From: Acidobacteriota bacterium
GTDB lineage: Bacteria > Acidobacteriota > Vicinamibacteria > Vicinamibacterales > JAKQTR01
DNA length: 64,000 bases
Direction of reading: 5' to 3'
Assembly (NCBI GenBank): GCA_026393755.1
Contig: JAPKZO010000040.1
Coordinates: forward strand, 165,311-229,310
Part shown: positions 19,690 to 27,279 of the stretch, one piece after another
How positions within the stretch are numbered: position 1 is the first letter of the stretch
Layout: each line of letters opens with the position of its first letter
Made by a program: the position numbers and the translations under genes
Notes under the pieces: model-generated
Database searches by the model: none
What the model saw: only the letters and a program-made list of their open reading frames with translations
Told to the model about the DNA's origin: nothing

Positions 19690-20190
19690 ATGAACATCCG
19701 ATTGACGTCATTCGCAGCCGCTCTCCTGGCTGCCTCGCTCGCTCAACCGCTGACGGCGGCCACCTCGGCCGGCAACGTCAACGTGTCGGTCACCGTGTCG
19801 GCACGGGCGAAGCTGGAGCTGACCCGGTCCACGGTGACCTTCGCCAACGCCGATCCCGATGTCGCGCTCACGATTCCGGCCAGCGAGGGCACAATTTCGA
19901 TCACCGCGAAGGCCAAGACCGCGGCGGGCGCGGCGGTCACGCTGACGGTCATCGCGGCCAGCGACCTGACGAGCGGCGGCGATTCAATTGCGGTCACCAA
20001 TGTGACCTGGACGGTCAGCGGGGCGGGGTTCACCCCGGGCACGTTGAACAAGACGACGGCCCAGACGGTGGCGTCGTGGACAGGCTCCGGCAACCGGGCC
20101 GGGACCCAGTCGTACGCGCTGACCAACAGCTGGTCGTATCCGACCGGCACGTTCTCGACAACAGCCACATATACGTTGACGGCCCCGTAG
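19690..20190 (+). CDS. Small secreted beta-protein, subunit paralogue 2
   Basis: This 166-residue product is a clear paralogue of the preceding one: signal peptide to about residue 23 (LTAAT), N-terminal strand NVNVSVTVSARAKLEL, then FANADPD, ITAKAKTAAGAAVTLTVIA, DLTSGGDSIAVTNVTWT, TTAQTVASWTGSG, GTQSYALTNSWSYPTG, and YTLTAP at the end. Roughly half of aligned positions are identical to paralogue 1. No cysteine is present. It begins 72 bp after the first subunit stop, across the hairpin. It is expected to be exported and to rely on the chaperone encoded downstream. The biological structure formed is unknown. Confidence 0.85.
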   Translation: MNIRLTSFAAALLAASLAQPLTAATSAGNVNVSVTVSARAKLELTRSTVTFANADPDVALTIPASEGTISITAKAKTAAGAAVTLTVIAASDLTSGGDSIAVTNVTWTVSGAGFTPGTLNKTTAQTVASWTGSGNRAGTQSYALTNSWSYPTGTFSTTATYTLTAP

Positions 20191-20208
20191 TCGCCGCGGT
20201 ATCGCCCT

Positions 20209-20685
20209 ATGCACCGTTTCAAGATGCGTCGACTTATCGGGGCGTGCCTGGCGGCCGGCGTGGCGCTGGTGATGGCGCCCGGCGTCAATGCCCAGACACT
20301 GACGTTGGGTGTCGACCAGGGATCGATTTCATTCGCGGACGCTGATCCGGATGCGACCCCCAGCATCCAAGCCGCCGCTGTTACCGTCACCTACAGGGTG
20401 CAAGGCAACTCGGGGGGAAACTGGAGGATCACGATCATGTCATCGACCGATCTGACCAGCGGCATAGCGAGTATCCCGATCAGTCAAGTGACGTGGACGG
20501 CCACGCCGGCACCTCCCTTTCAAGCGGGCACGATGAGTACTGCGGTCGAGCAGACGATGGCTTCGGGTACCGGGAATGCCAACCCGACAAAGACCGGAAC
20601 CGTGATCTTCCGTCTCGCGAACTCGTGGAGCTACAACGTCGGCAACTATTCAGCCACGTTCACGTTCACCCTGTCGGCGCCATAA
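20209..20685 (+). CDS. Small secreted beta-protein, subunit paralogue 3 lacking the N-terminal strand
   Basis: This 158-residue product has a signal peptide ending VNAQ (about 29). The mature protein starts almost directly with TLTLGVDQGSISFADADPD, so it lacks the 10-15 residue alternating hydrophobic N-terminal strand of the others. The rest follows the family pattern: STDLTSGIASIPISQVTWT, AGTMSTAVEQTMASGTG, FRLANSWSYNVG and a final TFTLSAP. In donor-strand-exchange fibres a subunit without such an extension can accept but not donate a strand, which would place it at one end. That is inference. An ATG at 20224 is an alternative start; neither has a good ribosome-binding site. It follows subunit 2 by 18 bp. 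Confidence 0.8.
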   Translation: MHRFKMRRLIGACLAAGVALVMAPGVNAQTLTLGVDQGSISFADADPDATPSIQAAAVTVTYRVQGNSGGNWRITIMSSTDLTSGIASIPISQVTWTATPAPPFQAGTMSTAVEQTMASGTGNANPTKTGTVIFRLANSWSYNVGNYSATFTFTLSAP

Positions 20686-20698
20686 GGACGAGAACTGC

Positions 20699-21202
20699 AT
20701 GCGTCGGTTGTTCGGAGTCATCGTCGTGTTCGTGTTCGTGCTGGCGCCGGCGGCTCCCCTGCTGCGGGCCGCCAGTCGAACCGATACGATGTCGGTCAGC
20801 GCCACCGTCGCGGCGCGAGCCAAGCTGACGCTGTCCTACGCGTCGATGGCGTTTCCGGACGCGGATCCCGACGCTGTGCCGCTCGTGCCAGCCGGTGGTG
20901 GCGCCTTGATTATCACCGCGAAGGCCAGGACGACACCAGGCAGCACGGTGACGCTCGTGGTTCTCGCGAGCGACGATCTGCGTTCTGGCCTCGATACCAT
21001 CCCGGCGGGCAATCTGACGTGGACGGCGACGGGCGGCGGTTTTTCCGGCGGCACCATGAACAAGACGACGGCCCAGACCGTGGGATCGTGGGCCAACTCG
21101 GGGTTCTGGAGCGGCACGCAGAGCTACGCCCTGGTGAATTCGTGGAACTTCTCAACCGGGACGTACACGACAACGTTGAATTACACGCTGACCGCTCCCT
21201 GA
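20699..21202 (+). CDS. Small secreted beta-protein, subunit paralogue 4
   Basis: This 167-residue product has a strongly hydrophobic signal (about 3-24). Its mature N-terminal strand is TMSVSATVAARAKLTL. The family landmarks follow: FPDADPD, ITAKARTTPGSTVTLVVLA, DDLRSGLDTIPAGNLTWT, GTMNKTTAQTVGSW, GTQSYALVNSWNFSTG and a terminal NYTLTAP. It begins 13 bp after paralogue 3, with AAGGACGAG as a moderate ribosome-binding site. The stop codon shares a base with a possible ATG of the chaperone frame (TGATG at 21200-21204), though I favour a later chaperone start. It is the last of the four tandem subunit genes. Confidence 0.85.
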   Translation: MRRLFGVIVVFVFVLAPAAPLLRAASRTDTMSVSATVAARAKLTLSYASMAFPDADPDAVPLVPAGGGALIITAKARTTPGSTVTLVVLASDDLRSGLDTIPAGNLTWTATGGGFSGGTMNKTTAQTVGSWANSGFWSGTQSYALVNSWNFSTGTYTTTLNYTLTAP

Positions 21203-21252
21203 TGCGGCAGACGTCCAGCCGGGAGATCATGCATGACACGAAGGGCCATTTG

Positions 21253-22128
21253 ATGAACAGGGCACATGTGCAGATGGACCTCCTGAAGGGACTCAGGCAG
21301 GCCCGTCGCCGGGCCGTTCATGCAGCCGCAGCGATGCTGTTGCTGATCGCGCCGCCGGCCGCGTTCGCGCAGGAGTCGCTCTCGATTGAAGTCACTCCCC
21401 TGCGCGTCGAGCTCAAGATGGGTGTCGGCGCCACGCATACCCAGGTGGTCACGCTGCGCAACGACGCGAAGAAGGCCGCAAGGATCAGGGCGCGCGTTGA
21501 CGACTGGTATCTCTCGAGAGACGGGACGCCGCAGTTCAAGCCGGCCGATCCGTCCGACCCGTTTTCGGCGGCCTCGTGGGTTCGCGTCAACCCGCCTGAG
21601 CAGCTTGCGGCGGCCGGCGCGACGGCCCTCGTTCGCTTCAGCACGACCGTCCCCGCCGGCACGAAAGAGGGCGGCTACCGGTGCGCGGTGATGTTCGAGT
21701 TCGCTCCGCCGGACGCCGATCCGGTAGCCCGCTCCCGAGACGTGATGTTCCGGGGCCGCGTGGCGACGCTGCTCTACGTAACGGTTGGCACCCCGGTGCC
21801 GAGCGTCGACCTGACCGACTTGCAGATTCGCACGCCCAAAGATGGCGCGCCGGCGGTCGTCGCGACGCTCACCAACACGAGCCGCACGCACGTGCGAACC
21901 AAGGGCACGCTGGCGTTCTACGATGCGGCCGGCAGGCTCGTCCGCCAGGTGGCGATCCCGAATGTCCCGGTGCTGCCCGCGAGCGAACGCGAGGTGAGCA
22001 TCCCGAGTTCGGGAGAGGGCCAGACGCCGCTGCCTCCCGGCAAGTACCGCGTCGAGGTGAAGATTGACGTGGGTCAACCGGCGCTGATCGTCGGTGAGAC
22101 CACGATGGAGATCGCCGCGAAGCTATGA
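21253..22128 (+). CDS. PapD-like periplasmic chaperone for the secreted subunits
   Basis: I chose the ATG at 21253, which follows AAGGG by seven bases; ATGs at 21202 and 21229 are in frame. The 291-residue protein has a signal peptide ending AFAQE (about 40). The first Ig-like domain begins SLSIEVTPLRVELKMGVGATHTQ with VVTLRNDAKKAARIRARVDDWYLS, the pattern of fimbrial chaperone N-domains in which the first strands bind subunits. An FSTTVPAGTKEGGYRCAVMFE strand follows. A second beta-sandwich (about 185-290) contains PSVDLTDLQIRTP and ends with a KYRVEVKIDVG strand. It sits between the four subunit genes and the outer-membrane protein gene and overlaps the latter by 4 bp. A role as subunit chaperone is strongly suggested by context. 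Confidence 0.78.
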   Translation: MNRAHVQMDLLKGLRQARRRAVHAAAAMLLLIAPPAAFAQESLSIEVTPLRVELKMGVGATHTQVVTLRNDAKKAARIRARVDDWYLSRDGTPQFKPADPSDPFSAASWVRVNPPEQLAAAGATALVRFSTTVPAGTKEGGYRCAVMFEFAPPDADPVARSRDVMFRGRVATLLYVTVGTPVPSVDLTDLQIRTPKDGAPAVVATLTNTSRTHVRTKGTLAFYDAAGRLVRQVAIPNVPVLPASEREVSIPSSGEGQTPLPPGKYRVEVKIDVGQPALIVGETTMEIAAKL

Positions 22129-24371
22129 GGCCGGCCGTGTGGATCGGCGCCCTGCTTGTTGCGGCGACGGCGTTGCCGGTTCGCGCGCAGCAACCATCGG
22201 TTCAGATTGCGGCAGCCGTCCAGGCGACTACCGGCGACGAGCTGCGCCTCGGCGGCCAGCACCGGCTCGAGCCTGATCTCGGCATCCGGCTGTTCGATCC
22301 TGGCTTTCGTTTTGGCAATCTGTACGCCGATCTGAATGTGACGCGACGAGACGACCGCGTCGTCATCGGACGAGGGATGGTGCGTTTCGAGGGCTGGCGC
22401 GCCGCCGGCCTGACCTGGTCGGTTGACGGCGGCGACACGTGGAGCGCCCCCGCCGTCCAGGATTTCGGGTTCTCAAATCTCTTCGCCCCCCCGGTCACAG
22501 TGCAGGGCCTGTCGGTTCGGGGATCCAGCGCTCGCACCACCGTGCTGTTCACCGCGGGACGCGTCACCGCACAGCGGAACATCTTCGGCACCGACGTGGA
22601 AGCCATCGGGCAGCAGCTGTATCAGGCGTCAGCGTCCCACCGGGCCAGCGAACGCCTGGATGTGTACGCGCACGCTGTGCACGTCCGAAGCGGCCCGATG
22701 CGACTGTACACGGCATTCACGGATCGGAGCACCGATCTGGGCGGCGGCGTCCGGTACCGGCCGAACGCGTCGCTTCAGCTGGTCGCCGATGGGGGCATCA
22801 CGGCGTTCCGGCGACGCGGCGTGACACTGACCGAGTACGCGCCGACGGCATTGGCGGGCGCCATCTGGGCGCTTCCGCGCGGGTGGCTTCAGATCAATGC
22901 TCAGCGCTACTCGCTTGGCCACTACGCGGTCTCGAGCTTCCCATACAACGATCGGTCGGGAGTGTTTGTCGCGGGCGAGGCCGATGTCTCCATGTCGGCG
23001 AAGCTGTTTGGCGGCGCCGAATACGCGAGAAGCAATCTCAACCCGGACGCATCGTCAGGGGCGGCGGTCAGCGTGCCCTCGGGCACGTTCTCGCGCGCGT
23101 ACGGCGGCGTCCGGTTCAGTCTTGCCGGATCGTCGATGCTCACGGTTCGAATTGAAGGCGGGGGCCGCGAGATTCGGCCGTCACGATTCAGCGCAGGATT
23201 CGAAAGCGACACGGGCGTCATCACAACCGAATGGCACGGTCGCTTCCAGGCCGCCAGCCTGTTTGCGCGCTACGAACGCCGATCCAATGTCGATCCGAAC
23301 GACTCCGGCGTCAGCTCTACACAACACGAAGCCTCCGGCCAGCTGTACGTCAATCTTCGCAGCAGCAGGCAGCTGTTCGTGCTCGGCTCATGGTCGCGCC
23401 GGGCGGACGGATCCGGCGACGGCGAGACGCTCTGGCACGTCGGCGGAGGGGGTCAACTGCCGGTCGGCCCACTCTATCTGCGCCTGGAGGGCACGGTCGG
23501 GCGAACACACGACTGGAGTCTCCAGACCGTGTCGAACCGCCAGTCCCTGGCAGTCGGCCTCGGCGGGCCGGTGGCGGACCAGACGTATCTGTCGATTGAC
23601 TGTTATGTCGACCACTCGCCGTACGCCTTGGGCAACGGCGTCAACCCGTGGATGACACGGACGATGATCCGCCTGACGCGGTCGCTTCCGTTCGGGGGCG
23701 CGCGCTCGTCCCAGTCGGCGGGACGCTTGTCGCACGGCGGTCCCCAGGGCGTCATCAGCGGGATCGTGTTCGCCGACTGGAACGGCAACAACACCATGGA
23801 CGCCGATGAACCTCCGGTCAGCGGCGTGACGGTCTCGCTCGGCGCGATGGCGGCGATCGAGACGGGCCGTGACGGACGATTCGCGTTCGCCGGCGTGCCG
23901 GTTGGCGAACAGTCCGTCTCGCTCGACATGGCGAGCGTGCCGGCCGACTATGACGCCCCAGCCGACGAGCGGCAGACCGTGGTCGTCGCGCGCAACCGGG
24001 ACGTCACGGTTCGCTTCGCGCTGTTCCCGCTCGGCGCGGTCGACGGTGTGGTCTTCCAGGATGTCGACAATGACGGTACGTTGTCGGGTGCGGACACCCC
24101 GATCGAACGGGCGGTGCTCGTGCTCGATGACGGGGCTCGCACCGAGCTGGTGCGGGACGGGCGATTCCGGTTCGAGAGCGTGCGGATGGGGTCGCACACG
24201 ATTAGCCTGCTGGTCGCATCGCTGCCCGATGGGGCCCAGTTGGCGGGCGCCCCGGCGGTCACCGTCGAATTGAGCAGGGACCACGTGCCGGAACGGCTGG
24301 TGTTTCTCGTGAAACTCGACAAGCGGCCTGAGGTGAGAAAAGTGTTCCCGCCAAAGAAGAAAGGGATCTAG
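22125..24371 (+). CDS. Outer-membrane beta-barrel with two C-terminal SdrD-like domains, candidate translocation pore
   Basis: This 748-residue protein starts in an ATGA overlap with the chaperone. It has a signal peptide (about 1-22, ending VRAQQ). A long region (about 30-535) of alternating amphipathic strands follows, rich in RxxxGxxY patterns typical of outer-membrane barrels. Two similar beta-sandwich domains then occur (about 541-635 and 637-735), each opening with a calcium-loop-like motif (GIVFADWNGNNTMDADEPP and GVVFQDVDNDGTLSGAD), as in SdrD/Cna-B type repeats. The tail is basic. Overall size resembles fimbrial ushers, which also carry C-terminal beta-sandwiches, but I see no classical usher N-domain or plug. 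It is the likely export or anchoring component of the locus. Confidence 0.75.
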   Translation: MRPAVWIGALLVAATALPVRAQQPSVQIAAAVQATTGDELRLGGQHRLEPDLGIRLFDPGFRFGNLYADLNVTRRDDRVVIGRGMVRFEGWRAAGLTWSVDGGDTWSAPAVQDFGFSNLFAPPVTVQGLSVRGSSARTTVLFTAGRVTAQRNIFGTDVEAIGQQLYQASASHRASERLDVYAHAVHVRSGPMRLYTAFTDRSTDLGGGVRYRPNASLQLVADGGITAFRRRGVTLTEYAPTALAGAIWALPRGWLQINAQRYSLGHYAVSSFPYNDRSGVFVAGEADVSMSAKLFGGAEYARSNLNPDASSGAAVSVPSGTFSRAYGGVRFSLAGSSMLTVRIEGGGREIRPSRFSAGFESDTGVITTEWHGRFQAASLFARYERRSNVDPNDSGVSSTQHEASGQLYVNLRSSRQLFVLGSWSRRADGSGDGETLWHVGGGGQLPVGPLYLRLEGTVGRTHDWSLQTVSNRQSLAVGLGGPVADQTYLSIDCYVDHSPYALGNGVNPWMTRTMIRLTRSLPFGGARSSQSAGRLSHGGPQGVISGIVFADWNGNNTMDADEPPVSGVTVSLGAMAAIETGRDGRFAFAGVPVGEQSVSLDMASVPADYDAPADERQTVVVARNRDVTVRFALFPLGAVDGVVFQDVDNDGTLSGADTPIERAVLVLDDGARTELVRDGRFRFESVRMGSHTISLLVASLPDGAQLAGAPAVTVELSRDHVPERLVFLVKLDKRPEVRKVFPPKKKGI

Positions 24372-24877
24372 GGCAGACTGATCACGAAACGCAGCGGCAC
24401 GGCCATGCCGGTGGCCGCCGCCGAACCGCGAAGCGTGAAGATCAGTTGACCGGTGCGGACGCCACTTCCCACCCAGCGGCCGGCAACCTCGGGTACGTCA
24501 GGCCGCAGCACTCCGTCGCGCGCGCCGAATCCAACCCCCTCGAACTCGATCACCGACTCGCCGGTCGCAGGCCCGGGCAGAGCCGTCAGATCCGCCTGCG
24601 CTTCAACGGTCAGCACGACTTCGCCATCGCTCCGCGTTCGCGCGGCGGCGCGGTAGTCAATCGTCCCGATCACGACCGCGTCGGCGCCCGAACCCGTCTG
24701 CGGCCCGATGCGCAGCACCGAACTGGACACTCGAAGCGAAGTCGAGGCCGACACGTCGCTCTTGAACCGGACGAGCGTCGTCGCGCCCTCGGACGCGTGG
24801 ATCGGGCACGTCAGCGCCCCGCCCGCCAGCGCCGCCGCTGTCACCACCGTACGGAGAAGAGCAGAACAGGCACTCAT
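24368..24877 (-). CDS. Small secreted beta-protein, divergent subunit paralogue 5
   Basis: This 169-residue protein is read towards the operon; its stop overlaps the barrel gene stop by 4 bp. It has a signal peptide (about 1-28) with a start preceded by GGAG five bases upstream. The mature part keeps the subunit layout: an N-terminal strand region, VLTVEAQADLTALPG matching the VTLTVIAASDLTSG block, then IEFEGVGFGARDGVL, GRWVGSGVRTGQLIFTLRGS, and a terminal strand ending VISLP. It lacks the TWT and NSWSY motifs, so it is a distant member. Separate transcription suggests an anchor, cap or adaptor role, or independent control. Relationship to paralogues 1-4 is inferred from pattern, not alignment. 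Confidence 0.7.
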   Translation of the reverse strand: MSACSALLRTVVTAAALAGGALTCPIHASEGATTLVRFKSDVSASTSLRVSSSVLRIGPQTGSGADAVVIGTIDYRAAARTRSDGEVVLTVEAQADLTALPGPATGESVIEFEGVGFGARDGVLRPDVPEVAGRWVGSGVRTGQLIFTLRGSAAATGMAVPLRFVISLP

Positions 24878-25134
24878 CGTTCTCCATGATGTTACGGCCG
24901 GGCGTGCTGGCCGGCAATGCCATTGGCGACACGGGCGCGGATGACTTTAGATGACACAGTGTGCCCCCCGTGCAGTCCATCTCGTTTGATAGGGCCCTTT
25001 GGCGGAGGGAGAAACAAGAAAAAGAAGCAGTCAGTACCGACTACCACTCTCTGCGGTCAGCACGTCGAGGCAAAGCGCTCCGGTATAGTAGAGTGTTATC
25101 CTGATCGAGCGGCGACAGTTGGCGCCTCCAATTC
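24878..25134. other. 257-bp divergent intergenic region
   Basis: No gene is seen. A TATAGT at 25084-25089 is a possible -10 for the ABC-F gene. The stretch 25029-25050 carries a degenerate copy of the AGTCAGTA/CGACTACC heptad-type repeat found after the ABC-F gene. Confidence 0.35.
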
Positions 25135-27201
25135 ATGATTCAGCTCTCATCCCTGACAAAAGCGTTTGGCGACCGCGTTCTGCTGCAGGACGTCACGTGG
25201 CAGGTGTCCGACGGCGAACGCGTCGGCCTGTGCGGCCCGAACGGTGCCGGCAAGACGACGGTGCTCCGGATGCTGGCCGGCCTCGATGAGCCTGATGCGG
25301 GCGGCATCGTCAAGCCGTCAGGCACGCGTGTCGGGTACCTTCCGCAGGACGGCCTGACGCACGAAGGCCTCACGCTCTACGCGGAAGCCGCCTTGGCATT
25401 CAAGGGGCTGCTCGACGCGAAGTCCGAGATGCAGACACTCGAGGATCGGCTGGCGGACCCGGCCGTGCCGGTCTCCGAGCACGACGAGATTCTGCATCGC
25501 TACAGTCATCTCCAGGATCTGTTTCGCCTCCACGACGGCTACGCGATCGATCTGAAGATCGACACCGTGCTCCGGGGCCTCGGGTTCCGGCCGGCCGACT
25601 ACGACCGCTCCACGCGCGCCTTCTCGGGCGGATGGCAGATGCGTATTGCACTCGCCAAGCTGTTGCTCGAGCGACCCGAACTGCTGCTGCTCGATGAACC
25701 GACCAATCATCTCGACCTCGACGCGCGCAACTGGCTCGAGGGGTACCTGAACGATTATCCTTACGCGGTCATCCTCGTCTCGCACGATCGGTACTTTCTC
25801 GACGCCGTCGTCGATCGGATCGCCGACATCAATCTGCGCACGCTGACCGACTACCCCGGCAACTACTCCCACTACCTTGCCGAACGCGACGCCCGGATGG
25901 AACGACTGCGCGACGCCAAGCGCCGGCAGGATGACGAGGTGGCGCGAATCAAGATGTTCATCGATCGGTTCCGGTACCAGGCGACCAAGGCCGCCCAGGT
26001 GCAGAGCCGCATCAAGCTGCTCGAGAAGGTCACGCCGGTCGAGGTGCCGCCGGAGCGGAAGCGCGTGCGTTTTCATTTTCCGACGTGCGAGAAGAGCGGG
26101 CGGATGGTATTCGATCTGAAGGAGGTCGCCAAGGCCTACGGGACGACCTCGGTCTTCACCGGCGCAAACCTGCACATCGAGCGCGGCGATCGCATCGCGC
26201 TTCTCGGACCCAACGGCGCCGGAAAATCGACGCTGATGCGCATGCTTTCAGGTGTCGAGCCCCCCGACGCGGGCGAACGGACGCTGGGTCATCAGGTGGT
26301 GATGCAGTACTTCGCGCAGGACGAGGCGACACGGCTCGATCCGGATCTGACGGTCTACGAGACGCTGTCGTCAGGATCCCCGTTGCATATGGTGCCGATG
26401 ATTCGCGACATTCTTGGCGGCTTCCTGTTCTCGGGCGACGATGTGTACAAGCGGGTGGGCGTGCTGTCGGGCGGCGAACGGACGAGGCTGGCCGTGGCGC
26501 GCATGCTGCTGCTGCCGTCCAACACGTTGTTGCTCGACGAGCCCACCAACCACCTCGATCTCGATTCGAAGGACGTGCTGCTCGATGCCCTGATGGATTA
26601 CGGCGGCACGCTCATCGTTGTCTCGCACGATCGATACTTCATCGACGGGCTGGCGACCAAAGTCGTGGAGATTGGCGACGGCCGGGCCCTGCTCTACCCT
26701 GGCACCTACGAGGAATTCCATTGGAGCCGGACGCATGCAGGACAGCCGCCGGCACTTCCGGATCCGCTCGACATCGGACGCAGGCCCGCCTCGAAGGCCC
26801 CGGCGCCATCGCGCGCGTTGCCTGCGACGACTCCCGCGGTCCGCGGCGAGAAGAGGCCCGCGCCATCGAAACATCCGGCACCCGCGGCCGCCCCCGATCG
26901 GGCGGCCGAGTACGAGGCGAGGAAGAGAGCGGATGCCGAGGCACGAAAGCGGGCACGGGCGCGCAAGGCGCTGCGCGATCGGATCGCCGAACTCGAGAGC
27001 CGCATCAGTAATCGCGAGAGCCGGATCAAGGACATCGAGGCCTTGATGGCTGCACCCGGCTTCTACGACAACCGTGATACGTCCAAACCGATCATCGACG
27101 AGCACCAGAAACTGATGTGGGACGTCGGCAACCTGATGAGCCAGTGGGAAGCTCTGCAGAGCCACGCGTCGGAAGACGGTGGGAGTGAAGGTAGTCAGTA
27201 G
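25135..27201 (+). CDS. ABC-F family ATPase
   Basis: This 688-residue protein has two ABC domains and no membrane segment, the ABC-F layout. Domain 1 has Walker A GPNGAGKT (34-41), signature FSGGWQMR and Walker B LLLLDEPTNHLDLD. Domain 2 has Walker A around 359-366, signature LSGGERTR and a second LLLDEPTNHLDLD. The interdomain linker (about 245-310, ERDARMERLRDAKRRQ onward) is the P-site tRNA interaction motif region. A Pro/Ala-rich linker and a C-terminal coiled coil (about 605-680) follow, as in Uup/YdiF-like members. ABC-F proteins act on the ribosome in translation elongation or antibiotic protection; this one looks like a housekeeping Uup/YdiF type. Its last codons (GSQ and stop) lie within a heptad repeat. 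Confidence 0.92.
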   Translation: MIQLSSLTKAFGDRVLLQDVTWQVSDGERVGLCGPNGAGKTTVLRMLAGLDEPDAGGIVKPSGTRVGYLPQDGLTHEGLTLYAEAALAFKGLLDAKSEMQTLEDRLADPAVPVSEHDEILHRYSHLQDLFRLHDGYAIDLKIDTVLRGLGFRPADYDRSTRAFSGGWQMRIALAKLLLERPELLLLDEPTNHLDLDARNWLEGYLNDYPYAVILVSHDRYFLDAVVDRIADINLRTLTDYPGNYSHYLAERDARMERLRDAKRRQDDEVARIKMFIDRFRYQATKAAQVQSRIKLLEKVTPVEVPPERKRVRFHFPTCEKSGRMVFDLKEVAKAYGTTSVFTGANLHIERGDRIALLGPNGAGKSTLMRMLSGVEPPDAGERTLGHQVVMQYFAQDEATRLDPDLTVYETLSSGSPLHMVPMIRDILGGFLFSGDDVYKRVGVLSGGERTRLAVARMLLLPSNTLLLDEPTNHLDLDSKDVLLDALMDYGGTLIVVSHDRYFIDGLATKVVEIGDGRALLYPGTYEEFHWSRTHAGQPPALPDPLDIGRRPASKAPAPSRALPATTPAVRGEKRPAPSKHPAPAAAPDRAAEYEARKRADAEARKRARARKALRDRIAELESRISNRESRIKDIEALMAAPGFYDNRDTSKPIIDEHQKLMWDVGNLMSQWEALQSHASEDGGSEGSQ

Positions 27202-27279
27202 TCAGTAGATAGGGAGACTCTCCTTGCTCATCGCTTCTTGCTCGTTGCGTTTCCTACCGACCACTGACTACTGGCTACC
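27190..27279. repeat. Heptanucleotide repeat block with inverted ends between two convergent genes
   Basis: GTAGTCA occurs twice, then GTAGATA (27191-27211). It is followed by TCCTTGC, TCATCGC, TTCTTGC and TCGTTGC (27221-27248), then GACCACT, GACTACT and GGCTACC (27259-27279). The outer 19 bases (27190-27208 and 27261-27279) are inverted copies with two mismatches. Both flanking genes end inside it, giving both proteins the C-terminus EGSQ. Confidence 0.75.

Noticed and set aside
19117-21202. Four similar genes as recent sequencing or assembly duplication
   Set aside because: The paralogues differ at many positions, have distinct signal peptides and different lengths, so they are old duplicates.
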